This document shows positions 11,101 through 21,649 of a stretch of DNA of 64,000 bases, in pieces; position 1 is the first letter of the stretch; each line of letters starts with the position of its first letter. A program made the translations under genes and the position numbers. Origin of the DNA: Prinia subflava. Its lineage: Eukaryota; Chordata; Aves; Passeriformes; Cisticolidae. The notes beneath the pieces are model-generated. The model was not told the DNA's origin. It worked only from the letters and a program-made list of their open reading frames with translations, and did no database searches. The stretch spans positions 15,992,693 through 16,056,692 of the forward strand of contig NC_086257.1 in the NCBI RefSeq assembly GCF_021018805.1. Reading direction: 5' to 3'.

Positions 11101-14100
11101 GTGCCATTCTTCTTGGCCTTGGGCAGTTTGCTGGAACAACCACTCTGGAGTGGTGGGGCTGGGAGGCAGCCTGGGAGCAGAGCTGGCTCATATCACTGGA
11201 TACAGCCATAAGGCTGCTAGAAGCAGGACAGCCTTGCCTCCAGGACACCTCTTGCTGCTGTAGAGTTCCCTCTGTAGAGAACAGAACCAGATAGCCAAGC
11301 AGCCTAAGGGATCCAAGTGTTTCTCTTATGCAGGCTTGTTCCATATCTGACCCAGAGCTGCACTCAGATGGGTGCTCCTGGAAGGGCTGGGGCACAGGAC
11401 CCTTTGCAGTTGGACCCTGCCTGTCTGCAGGCATCTGACACAGGCAGTGCCAGAAAGTGCTTCCAAAAATTGTGGTCACTGGTTCTCCAGTCCCATTCCC
11501 ACTTTGCAAACTGGTGTCTAGCCTTGCCAAGAGTGTTTGTACCAGTGGCATACCCAAGCTGGGTTGTAGATGTGTCAAACAGGGACCTGGCTGGCCCACT
11601 GTGCCTCCATTTTCCATGTGAAGATAAGCCTCCAATGGCTGCTTGTCTTGACTAACCTCATCTTGGGAAGACAGATGGAGCATAATCAACATTAAATAAT
11701 ATTAAATTCTAAGCTGCTCCAAGGAGCAAGTATGAGCTGAAAGAATCATAGATTGAGACACTGCAGTGTGTCCTAACTGATCAGAAAAATGTTAGACACA
11801 GTTTGCCTGGAGTAGGGCTCAGCTGCCAGGATTTACCTGCCTTGTGTATCTGTCAGGTAGCTGTTGGGCACAGAGAAGCACAACCCTTTACACCATTACC
11901 CCCTGTTCTTGCCTGGACTCCCCTTGCTTGCAGTGAAGATGTGCAGTTAATGTTTCTCTTTGCTGCAGGTTGCAAATGCCAGAAAGGAAGGAGCAATTGG
12001 TGCCCTTATGTTCCTGGGCCCCTCAAATAACAAGAAGGCGGATTCATGTGTCCCCTTTGGACATGTGAGTATGTAACTGGTTCCCCTGTTTGTTCCTGAG
12101 AACCTCTCTGGCTGTGGGCTGCAGCCTGGGGCAGTTCTGCAGGCCTCTGGCTCAGCAGTGCCCTTGTGCAGATGAAAACTGTTGGAATCTGGTGAGACTT
12201 GAGAACTCCTCTTGCTTTTCACAGGCCCACCTTGGAACTGGAGACCCTTTCACCCCAGGCTTCCCTTCTTTCAACCACACCCAGTTCCCACCAGTGGAAT
12301 CTTCTGGACTACCTCGCATTCCTGTTCAAACTATCTCTAGAGACGCAGCAGCCAAACTGTTTGGGTAAGTGTTTGTCCTGTCCTGCAGGCTGAGGTGCTG
12401 TGGCCTCTTGCAGGAGTGAGGATGGTGTGAGGTGCTGTGAGACAGAGCTCTCTGCTGCTCTCTGGCGTGTGTGGCAGGGAGCGTGTTCTGGAGCTGGCTG
12501 AAGAAGAGTCACTTCTGTCCATGTCTCATGTCTTAAAGATTGAACTTATTCTACTGTTGGGTTCCTCTGGGTCTCTGCATTCTACCCCTCCCTGCACAAT
12601 TTGTGGTACAGAATTGTAAACTCTCTCTGGGCGGGCCCTGAACAAAGTTGCACCTGCAGTTGCAAGTGTGCATTTTTCACACAATAGCTAAATGAGGTCA
12701 GAGCTGGATAGTGAGTTCAAAGGCTCTTCCTTTTTCTCGCAGAAAAATGGATGGAGTAAAATGCCGTGAGGACTGGACAGCTGGTATCATGGGATGTAAG
12801 GTGACAGTGAGCAGCACCAGCAAGGTGACAGTGAAACTGACTGTGAACAACGTTATGGTGGATAGGAAGATTCTGAACATCTTTGGTGTTATCAAGGGAT
12901 TTGAAGAACCAGGTAACAGCAGCTGCATTGTGGCTGAGTCTTGAAAGGAACCCTTCCCCTTCTGTGGTCATTAGAATGTGACAGCTGCCCCCAGACAGAC
13001 ACCAGTTCTTCCTCAGCAGAACCGAGGCCTTCCCCTGAGGATCAAAGAGAAATCTGAACCGTGCTGCCAGGGAAAGGCCAAACGAAAGCACTCGGTGTGC
13101 CAGATTCAGGGATCAGACTGCAGACTCTCCTAGTACAGAGGCTGAAAGCTGCTCTTCTCATAAATGGTGTTTGCAACCTAAAGCTTGCAGCTCAGCTCTT
13201 GCTCTTGTCTCCTTTACAGATCGATACGTTGTGCTGGGGGCCCAGAGAGACTCCTGGGGGCCAGGAGCAGCCAAGGCTGGTGTTGGCACTGCCATCCTGT
13301 TGGAGCTTGCCCGTGTGATCTCGGACATGGTGAAAAACGGTAAATGTGAACAAAAGCACAAGGGGGGGATGTGATGCAGGTCTAGCTCTCTGTGTGTTAA
13401 CTCTGGAGAGCCCAGTTGCAAAGCACTCCTTTAGAAGGTGTAGGAAATCTGGCAAAGCTTCCTGAGAAGCTGTTACTTGTCCAACACAACTTGTCTGCAA
13501 TGAGCATTCATTTCCAAGGAACTGCCTGCCTGTATCTGGTATGGCTCAAATGCAAGAATGTCCTTGGATAACACAGGATGCAAACCTTAAACTTGAGCTG
13601 TCTGTTGGACAGCCAGGCCCAAAGTGGGAGAACTCCGAAGTGTCTGGAGCAGTGGGGGCTGCATGGTGGCAACTAGTGTGAGAACACTTGTCTCCAGGGT
13701 TAATTTTGGGCTCAGGCAGCTAAACAAAGCAGAGTGGAAATGCAGACAGCATTGTTCTCCTGCACAGTCCTGCAGCGTGTGGGGGCAGGGTGCAGTGTCT
13801 GTGCAACGTGCACATTTCTCTGCAGCAGCAGAGCTGTCTGAGGAGCGGGCAATCCATCATCCCGGGCCCGCAGTGCTAATCTGCATCTCCGTGGGGGAAG
13901 GGCAGACAGCTCAGTCTCTGTCTCTCCCTACAGGTGACTACAGACCACGGCGCAGCATTATCTTTGCCAGCTGGAGTGCGGGAGAGTTTGGAGCTGTGGG
14001 TGCTACCGAGTGGCTGGAGGTATTGGTTATTTAATGGAGTTCTGCAGGATGGCTCTGCAGTTGTTCCTGTGGGTTAAACATCCTGCTGTTGGACTGCTAC

Positions 14101-17100
14101 TGCTCATTATTAAAATACTTGTTTTGTTCTAGGGGTACTCCACCACGCTGCATGCCAAAGCCTTCACTTACATCAACTTGGATACTGCAGTCCTGGGTAA
14201 CCTGCTACTCTTTTGAGTTCCTTGAAATTGGGTGGGACTAGAACAGCCTGAACAGACATCCCTTAACCTCTAGGAATGGCAGCTGTGCCAGAGGTGGCTG
14301 GTGAATGTTTGGCTGAAGAGTGGCATGACTCCATTTGTTCTCCTGCTGTCATTGCAGCTGGGAGGCTGATACAGCCTCAGCCATGAGGAGTGAGAGGAGT
14401 GAGCTCTGCTCAATCCCAGTAGACTGTCCTGTGTCTGTTGAAGGTCCTTTGGCAACTGTAGCTGTAGATCAGGGGTGGGCAGCTCTGGCAGTAGTGGTTG
14501 ATGGTGCCAGTATGTCAAATACCCTTTCACTTTCTGCAGGCTCCAGACATGTGAAGATTTCTGCTAGCCCACTGCTGTACTCACTGCTGGAGGCAACTAT
14601 GAAGAAGGTGAGTTGAAGGGCCTGGGTCTGATCAAGGTGACTGTGGTTTTAAGGAGGAACTGAAAGCAGCCAAAGCTGTGCTGGGTCTCTCTGCCCACTT
14701 GACACCTTTCTCTGAGGAGAAAGACCCATTTAGGAGAAAAACCTGGGATATTCTGAAGGACCCTGTCTGAAATCAGCTGGGCTCTGGGAACTGCAGTTCA
14801 CACATGCAGAATCTAAAATCAGCAAACACCACAGTTCAGTGGCAGATGTGCCAGTGTGGAGAAAGGTCAGGGGAGCACACTTGACTCTGGCATGTACACA
14901 GCAGTGTAAGCTCCGGGATGGACCTGGAAGCCCAAGCAGAGGTCAGAACAAGTGCAGTGACTGTTATCTCTGTGCAGGTAAAGGACCCCACACAGGATTC
15001 GTACTACCTGGATAGCAAAGTTGGTTCTGACTGGATAAAGAGAGTGTAAGTATTGCCATCCATCTCTCTGGGAAAGCAGATCTCCATAAAGGAGCAAACA
15101 GTATGGATTCTGCTGGAGTGTCATAGTGCTCTCTGTGGGGCTCTACCTTCTGACGTGGGGTCAGGCAGGTGTGAACAGTGCAGCACCCACTGTGCTGCCC
15201 CAAGCTGGCTGAGGCAGCCCCAGCACCTTCCTGCAGGACAGGAACAGCCTTGTACCAAGTCCAGTGGCAGGGAATGGACAAGTAGGACCAGGGATTTGGT
15301 TGGGACTCCTTCAGTCTTGTCTAGGGTTCTGTTGGCTCAGAGCTTCAATTTTAGAGCTTGTAGCTGTTCTCCTGGGCTGCCCAAACCAGTTGGTAACTAC
15401 TCAGTGCTTATCTTCTGCAGCATTCCCCTTGATCTGGATAATGCAGCGTTCCCTTTTCTGGCCTACTCAGGAATCCCAGTGGTTTCCTTTGGTTTCTACG
15501 ATGTAAGTAATGCATGCTTGCCTGGTGTGCTCATTCCCTGCAGAGTGCTGTAAGGATATCTGCTCTCCAGGATGGCAGAGCAGAAGGTGCTGTCCAAGAT
15601 CAATGTCCTTGCAAGAGCCTCTCAGAGGGAGGAGGTGCAGCCTCTGCATGTGGTAGCTGTGGCAGTACTTGCTGTCAAGACTGCCCCTGGGACAAGGCTG
15701 GCCTACAGTCTCTGTTCCAAAGTACTGAGTACTTGCAAGGTTTTGGGGAGAGGGGTCACATGCTTTTCTGGAGGCTCAGAGGTCAATGAATCAGAAGGTA
15801 AAAGCAATAGAAAGATGTCAAGCAGTTGCTGCATCAGTGAAAGACTGTTCTACAGCCTGTGGTCAGCAAGCAGAGGGCATTGTGGAAACTATCATTGCCC
15901 AGAGCAAGTACTCACCTCAAATTGTTCTGGTCTGCTGCTACAGCTTGGGGGTAACATCAGCCCAACATCCTGCCCTGTTACTGCTGGTGTGCAGGGGGGA
16001 ACCTTAGTGATAGCAGCTCTCTCTCAGGAATGCTTGGGGTTTGTTAGTGTCAGACTTGTTTCACAAAAACACTTGAGTTATCCTGACTGGAAGGGTTGAA
16101 GGGTGCTGCAAGCACATACCAGAGCAGGTGGTGAGATTTGCCCACCTGCACTTCTGCAGTGAACTCTGAGGGGATAAAGGTCTGTACGCCTTTGGGTCTA
16201 AATAACAAGCAGAACATCCTGCTGGTCACTGGAAGCTGTCAGGGATGACATATAAGAGCTGCATTCCCTTCCCAGTGCTTTGGAGTTCTGCCACTTGAGT
16301 CTTTGCTCCTTAGCAGCACAGGGAGATTTGATGTGGTGGAGATAACAAGTAACTTGTGGTGGGGGATGAAAAAAGTCTAACTGGAAAATCATTCTTGGCT
16401 AACTTCAATACCTTCCATCCCGCAGAAAGATGATGAATATTCCTTTTTGGGCACTACTGAGGACACTTTGGCTAACCTGAAAGAGAAGACTGGCATGTTG
16501 TATCCTCTCATGCGTACGGCTGCAGAAGTTGCTGGACAAATGGCTCTCAGGCTGACCCATGACCATGAGCTCTTCCTGGACTTTGATAGATACAGTGAGG
16601 AATTGCTGTCATTCCAGGAGAAGCTTTGGCACTTCGATTCCAATGTGAAGGTTAGAAGGACTCTGATTTCACTAAATCCCTGATGATCGTGGGACCATGT
16701 GCTAATAAGGCCCCATGCCAGTGGATAGAGCAGGATGGACACGTTTCCCTTTTAGACATAAAAGGGTAGCAAAGTGTGACCAGAATCGATGTTCGTGTGG
16801 AGCAGTGCAGGCAGAGCAGCTGTGGCAGACACATTTAGCTGATCTGGATGTCGTGAGCTCTTGAGGAAATGGATTTGAATCAGTTTCTTCTCTGGGTATC
16901 ATTCACAGTGTAGTGCAGCTCTGCATCTCATTTAAACCTCTGCTGAAAATCGACAAACTGTGGGTAGGGAGTGACCTCAGAAGAGCCTGCCAGGAACTTG
17001 TTCTGCTACTTGGCTAAACTGTCAAAAAAACCCCCCAAAAACCCCAACACTTTATTTTGGTAAGAGAGCAGCAAAAGAAGAAAATCAGGTTTGCTAACAG

Positions 17101-17779
17101 CTCCTCCCTTGCAGGCACTGGGGCTGACCTTGAACTGGCTGTATTTTGCCCGTGGAGACTTCCAGCGAGCTGCAGATGCACTGAGAAGAGACATCGCAAA
17201 CAGCGACAGGGAAAACAGGATTGTCCGCAGAGCCCTGAATGACAGGATGATGAAGGTGGGTACCTTCAACTGGTTTTTCTTCCTTCACAAAGGAAGAGAG
17301 TGCTGGCTGGGATGGGCCTTTCCCTAAGGGGCCACAGGCACTGTGCAGACTGGTGTCTCTTCCAGTTGCTTAGCGGCAACATGATGGCTTGCTCACGAGA
17401 CAGGGTCTGGCCCTTGCAGAGCTGCTGTGGGAAAGGGCTGAGTGGGGATCAGAGGTTGGCAGCTTGTGTTGGGGCAGATAAGGAAAGAAAAACCTGGGAG
17501 GCAAGAGTATAACCCTAAATTTGCACCTCTGCTCAGGTGGAATACGACTTCCTCTCCCCATACCTCTCACCAAAAGATGCTCCCTTCCGCCACATCTTCT
17601 TTGGCAAAGGCAGCCACACCCTGGGCAGTCTGCTGGAGAACCTGGAGCAGCTGGCAGCCAACAAGAGCAGTGTGGATGTGAATGAGCTGAAGGAGCAGCT
17701 GGCCCTGGCGACCTGGACCATTAAAGGAGCTGCCAATGCCTTAGTGGGTGATATCTGGAATACAGACAACGAAATCTAG
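6217..17779 (+). CDS. TFRC: Transferrin receptor protein 1 (CD71)
   Basis: This type II membrane receptor binds iron-loaded transferrin and is taken up through clathrin-coated pits. Coding exons: 6217-6249, 8200-8413, 9001-9220, 9416-9559, 10298-10391, 10770-10892, 11969-12064, 12225-12364, 12743-12912, 13220-13339, 13934-14019, 14133-14196, 14540-14607, 14978-15045, 15421-15502, 16426-16650, 17115-17255, 17537-17779. They sum to 2331 nt (776 residues; human about 760). Visible features are the YTRF endocytosis motif at residues 19-22, Cys69 and a membrane segment at about 69-90, an Arg/Glu-rich stalk, the PA-like and M28 peptidase-like domain (e.g. [25 protein letters not shown]), and the RGD transferrin-binding triplet at 662-664 in the helical dimerisation domain. 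It ends DIWNTDNEI. The start in the small exon [11 protein letters not shown] fits known vertebrate N-termini. No frameshifts or stops were seen. Confidence 0.97.
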
Positions 17780-17823
17780 ATACAGCAAACACCTGGATTA
17801 CCCATCTAAGGTACAGGAGAGCT

Positions 17824-18012
17824 GTGTGCTCTCATGGGGAGCACAGTTTTCCTTCCTGGCCCCAGCCCCAGCAGAGGGCCTTGCTGTGTAGATCTAGTTC
17901 CACCTGTAGCAACACACACAAACTCCCTGTACCTCAGATTAGGCATTGGCATGATTTTTAAATGGCAGCTTCTTGCAGACTTCCAGTACCTTATATATTG
18001 TGAAACTTAACC
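17824..18012. repeat. 3' UTR direct repeat, copy 1
   Basis: This segment, about 188 bp, is roughly 90 percent identical by eye to 19179-19366. Shared blocks include GCAGAGGGCCTTGCTGTGTA, CAACACACACAAACTCCCTG, TACCTCAGATTAGGCATTGG and TTCCAGTACCTTAT. It begins about 45 nt after the TFRC stop codon. Unlike copy 2 it is not followed by iron-responsive elements. Confidence 0.9.
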
Positions 18013-18800
18013 AAAACCCCCTGAATCCTAAGTGAAACCCACTCCCTAACATGGCATTACTTTCCTGTAGATATTCTGGCAACAAAACATTTTTGACCAA
18101 AGTTGAGCATAAAATTTAAATCTCACCTTGACAAATTCACAGGAGGCAGTTTTAAAGCAGTCCTAAGATTACCATGAAGTCTCTTCTGACCAGGCTCCTA
18201 CCTAACCACAGTCCAAACCGGTCATGTACAGCTGCTTATGGGGTTTTCTGCCTCCACTGTACTTAAAAACTAAGAGCTCAGGTGTTTTCTGAACTGGTAC
18301 CTTGAGTGGGGAGGTATCTCATCTATTCAGGATTTTAATTGTTGGCCACCTAAACCTAGTGACAAAACAGGGAATGGATTCCTCTGAGCACTTGTAATGA
18401 GGATCCCTTCTCTGGCAGGAAGCTGCAGAGAGCTGCAGTTCAAAAATTGAACAATGTAGTAATAGCCCACAAGTGCTGGATTATCGGCAAGCTCCGAAGT
18501 GCCCAGCCTGCCTTTACTCAACAGCAGGTCCCAGTGACATCTTGCAGGCTTGCTTCTGCCAAGGCAGGTATCAATACCCACAGAAAATGACCCAAAGATT
18601 ATCCAAAGTCCCCTTGATATCCTCAGCTGGCACCTCAGCTAGTCCTGCAGCACTGAGAAATGGCTTTAGACTGGCACTTCAGACCTTGCTGCTCAGGGGC
18701 CTTGTGTGAAATCAGTCTCTTGCTGGCCAAACCCTGTTTGACTGATGTCATTTTGCAGGTTGGCTCTTGTTTGGCACTGAGATATTTATTTCTTTATTTA

Positions 18801-18827
18801 TTTATCAGTGACAGTGTTCACTATAAA
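18801..18827 (+). promoter_or_regulatory. TFRC: Iron-responsive element A
   Basis: Stem-loop: lower stem TTTAT/ATAAA, unpaired C at 18806, upper stem AGTGA/TCACT, six-base loop CAGTGT. This is the canonical IRE that binds IRP1/IRP2 and stabilises TFRC mRNA when iron is low. Confidence 0.95.
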
Positions 18828-18850
18828 TGGTATGTTTTTTTATAGAAGAT

Positions 18851-18879
18851 AATTATCGGAAGCAGTGCCTTCCATAATT
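18851..18879 (+). promoter_or_regulatory. TFRC: Iron-responsive element B
   Basis: Lower stem AATTAT/ATAATT, bulged C at 18857, upper stem GGAAG/CTTCC, loop CAGTGC. It lies 23 nt after IRE A, the same tandem pairing as in other vertebrates. Confidence 0.95.
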
Positions 18880-18881
18880 AT

Positions 18882-18896
18882 GACAGTTATACTGTC
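18882..18896 (+). promoter_or_regulatory. TFRC: UAU-triloop hairpin (Regnase-1/Roquin type)
   Basis: GACAGT-TAT-ACTGTC forms a perfect six-base-pair stem with a three-base UAU loop directly after IRE B. Pyrimidine-purine-pyrimidine triloops of this kind are known decay signals recognised by Roquin and cut by Regnase-1, and TFRC mRNA is a reported Regnase-1 target. The function here is inferred from that family knowledge. Confidence 0.75.
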
Positions 18897-18903
18897 GTTT
18901 TTG

Positions 18904-18909
18904 AATAAA
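18904..18909 (+). terminator. TFRC: Proximal poly(A) signal AATAAA between IRE B and IRE C
   Basis: A canonical hexamer lies 8 nt after the UAU hairpin. Use of this site would give a message retaining IREs A and B but not C-E. Whether it is used cannot be told from sequence. Confidence 0.45.
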
Positions 18910-19178
18910 GCAGCATCTGCTATTACAATCAAACATGATACTGGAACTTTGCATTTAAAATAATCAAAACAAGCCCCTCAAAAAGTTTTGGAAAACTAGC
19001 AATTAAGCTTTCTGTGGCGAAAACACCCCTCTGGAAGAAACTGGCAATCCTGGTAGTGAGTCTCCAGGTTGCACTCCAAAATAATCCTCGAAATGCTGAA
19101 AATTCCAATACTAGAAATTTGTCTTCCTTGCAGGGTCTGTGCCCCTCTGAGGGCTTCAGACTTCTTCCTGCTCCCCTT

Positions 19179-19366
19179 TGTGTGCTCTCACAGGGAGCAC
19201 AGCTTCCTTCCTGGCCCTGGTCCCAGCAGAGGGCCTTGCTGTGTAGCCTTAGTTCCACCTGTGGCAACACACACAAACTCCCTGTACCTCAGATTAGGCA
19301 TTGGCACGATTTTTAAATGGCAGCTTCCTGCAAACTTCCAGTACCTTATGTATCATGAAACCTAAC
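19179..19366. repeat. 3' UTR direct repeat, copy 2
   Basis: This is the partner of 17824-18012, 1355 bp downstream in the same orientation. It abuts IRE C: TTCCAGTACC and the following bases lead into the IRE just as I remember from the mammalian TFRC 3' UTR. Copy 2 therefore occupies the ancestral position and copy 1 looks derived. Confidence 0.9.
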
Positions 19367-19369
19367 TGA

Positions 19370-19398
19370 CATTATCGGGGGCAGTGTCTCCCATAATG
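19370..19398 (+). promoter_or_regulatory. TFRC: Iron-responsive element C
   Basis: Lower stem CATTAT/ATAATG, bulged C at 19376, upper stem GGGGG/CTCCC with one G-U pair, loop CAGTGT. Confidence 0.95.
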
Positions 19399-19435
19399 TG
19401 TAAAGAACAAGGTAGTTTTTGCCTACCACAGTGTT

Positions 19436-19460
19436 ATATCGGAGGCAGTGACCTCCATAT
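19436..19460 (+). promoter_or_regulatory. TFRC: Iron-responsive element D
   Basis: Lower stem ATAT/ATAT, bulged C at 19440, upper stem GGAGG/CCTCC, loop CAGTGA. Confidence 0.95.
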
Positions 19461-19480
19461 GTTGCACTATGGGTGTACGT

Positions 19481-19509
19481 AATTATCGGGGACAGTGTTT
19501 CCCATAATT
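19481..19509 (+). promoter_or_regulatory. TFRC: Iron-responsive element E
   Basis: Lower stem AATTAT/ATAATT, bulged C at 19487, upper stem GGGGA/TTCCC with one G-U pair, loop CAGTGT. It is the fifth and last element of the array. Confidence 0.95.
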
Positions 19510-20143
19510 GTTCTATGCTTATCACGCAATGTCACCTGCGAAGCTTGATGGTTAGTATCTAACATGGATTAATTTCCTGCAGTTCTATTTCTTCACTCTC
19601 CTGTGGTGATGCAGATACAAACTTCAGTCTGTTATGTACATCTTTACTCTTCCTCCTCCATAGGCTGAACTGTTTCCAATAGCTGTGCTGTCTTGAATTG
19701 GCTTCCTGCCTCCAGTCACGGGAGCGGTGCTTGAGTGTTTAGTGGAAACTAGGCTAGTTAGACTGTGTGCTCTGTGGTGTAGTAAACTTTATTGAAATCA
19801 GTTACAAAGACCTGAGGAGTTAAAGGTGAATGTAGGACTTGGGGCTGACAGCTGTCCAGAGGGCTCTGGTCACTGCTCAGGATGGGTGCATGTAACACTT
19901 TGAGAGGCTGGTCTGCTGTGGCACTAGGAGAGTGCTGCTTTGTGTGCATGGGCTGCTCACTCTCCAGTTTTTGCTGGAAATTGCAATCTTGCCCCCTTGG
20001 GTGTTGCATGGAGGGAGGAAAACCAGTGGCACCTTTCTAATGGGGCTGCTGTGCTGTGTGACCCAAAGCTCAGCATTGCTGATGTGTGGCACCTGCTAAA
20101 CTGCGCTGCCTGTGCCCAGTGGCTGTAACGAGCCCTGTGCTTT

Positions 20144-20229
20144 GCAGTTTGATCTGGCATTTAAACCTGACCTGCAGCTTAGTTTTAACCTAAACTCTGC
20201 AGTTTGATCTGGCATTTAAACCTAACCTG
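20144..20229. repeat. 55-bp tandem duplication in the distal 3' UTR
   Basis: GCAGTTTGATCTGGCATTTA begins at 20144 and again at 20199. Both copies continue AACCT(A/G)ACCTG, giving a period of 55 bp with about 32 matching bases per copy. Confidence 0.85.
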
Positions 20230-20720
20230 AGCGAGTGACCTGAGCCCCAGTAGTAATCCTTGAGGGAAAGAACACTGTTCAGCCAGAGCTTCACAAGGAG
20301 TGGGCAGGGACTGGCCCCCAGCCTGGTTACTGAGCTCAGTGCTCACCAGCTTGGAGGGCTGGATTTTCATGAGTCTCTAGAAACCTGATGCCCATGCTTG
20401 TGCAACTTGTTGCTCTTCCTTAACTTCTCTTAACTCTTTAACTTCCTACAGCCCTGTCTGTGTTAGTTTTTCCTATGACGTTTCTCTGGATGGCATCTAA
20501 GAGCTGCTGTCTAGGAGTCCTCACTGTGGCATTTGCATGCATCTTGATGTTAGATTTAATCTTGTGCTTTACAGCCAGCAGAGAGAGACAAAAGACAAAG
20601 CTTGTCTCTTGGCTAGGCAGCACAGCTGTGACTACTGGGATGTTGGGATGCCTTGCTCAGTGCTGGCATCTGACTGCTGTGGGGTGCTAAACTGTTTCTG
20701 GATTATCTGCTGTTTGCTGG

Positions 20721-20726
20721 AATAAA
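20721..20726 (+). terminator. TFRC: Distal TFRC poly(A) signal 1
   Basis: AATAAA in unit 1 of the 70-bp duplication. It is followed within 30 nt by TTTTGAAG and a TCTCTTGTGG tract that could serve as the downstream U/GU element. Confidence 0.6.
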
Positions 20727-20790
20727 GTGGTTTTGAAGCTAGAACACTCAGCTTCTCTTGTGGAGTTCTGGATTACCTGCTGTCTGCTTT

Positions 20791-20796
20791 AATAAA
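20791..20796 (+). terminator. TFRC: Distal TFRC poly(A) signal 2
   Basis: AATAAA in unit 2 of the 70-bp duplication, with the same TTCTCTTGTG downstream tract. It is the last canonical hexamer before the next CpG island. Confidence 0.6.
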
Positions 20797-20834
20797 GATT
20801 TTGAAGCTTGAACGCTCACCTTCTCTTGTGACTT

Positions 20835-21640
20835 CTTGCAAAGCCACGATGCTGTTGTGGCACTGTGGCCGTGGGTGAGCTTGGGCAGCTGGAGGGAGCC
20901 TGTTGTCCTGTTTCCATCGGGGCTGGTTTGTAGCAGCTCCAGTACCACTGGGTGACATGCAGTAGCAAATCTGAACTTCACAGCGCTGCTCAGCTGAGTC
21001 CTGCCTGAGCACCGACAAGTGGAGTAAGGACTCTGGTAATGAGGTGGAGGAGCACAACTGTACACAAGATCTCCCTCTCCTTTCATGTCCTACTTCCTGC
21101 CTCTCCATCACAGCAGTGACTCTGAAAAGCCTGCGATGTACGGGTGAATGATGGGAGAAGGGTGAAATGAGTTTCCTCCTGCCTTGCAGCTCTCTTGTTG
21201 GGAAGGTGGCTGGACGGGCCTGTAGGTGGCTGTGTCCCAGGAAGTCAGCACTTGCTCTTGCCTTGTCCCTGCTCCTCATCATCCTGGAGGTCCCGTGGGC
21301 CAAGGCAGAGATGCAGATGTGCATAATGCTTAGAGCCCGGGGCAACTCTGCGAGGGCAGGAGCTGCCTCCTCAGCCCCAGAGGCCTGATCAGGTTAGACT
21401 GCACGGGTTTGGGGCTCTGCATTTAAATATGTTCAGTTTCTCCCTGCTGTCCTCCTCCCTCCCTCATGCCGGTCTCACCTTCTGCTTTACTAACACCACA
21501 TCCCGATAAGTCGCATTATTTGGATGAGTGGCAGCTTCTCCAGGATCCCAGCTCGCACTTCATGGGCTGTCCCGGCATAGCCCTGGTCCCTCCTCTTCCC
21601 CCGGGGATGATTTACTTGTTGGAAAGACGTCGTTTCCCGC
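20835..21640. other. Intergenic spacer after TFRC
   Basis: I see no gene, repeat family or poly(A) signal here. Both strands contain only short unrelated open frames. CpG density rises from about 21600 into the next island. Confidence 0.6.
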
Positions 21641-21649
21641 AGCTCCTGC

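Larger units (their letters stand above)
17780..20820 (+). other. TFRC: TFRC 3' untranslated region
   Basis: The long 3' UTR follows TAG at 17777-17779. It carries IREs A and B (18801-18879), a UAU-triloop hairpin (18882-18896), an AATAAA at 18904, IREs C-E (19370-19509) and distal AATAAA signals at 20721 and 20791. Three internal direct duplications are listed separately. The exact cleavage site is not visible. I place the distal end shortly after 20796 because of the two AATAAA hexamers and the absence of later conserved elements. Confidence 0.75.
20696..20831. repeat. 70-bp tandem duplication carrying poly(A) signals
   Basis: Unit 1 (20696-20763) and unit 2 (20766-20831) both read TTCTGGATTA(T/C)CTGCTGT, then AATAAA, then TTTTGAAGCT and CTTCTCTTGTG. 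The AATAAA hexamers fall at 20721 and 20791, exactly 70 bp apart. Confidence 0.9.
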
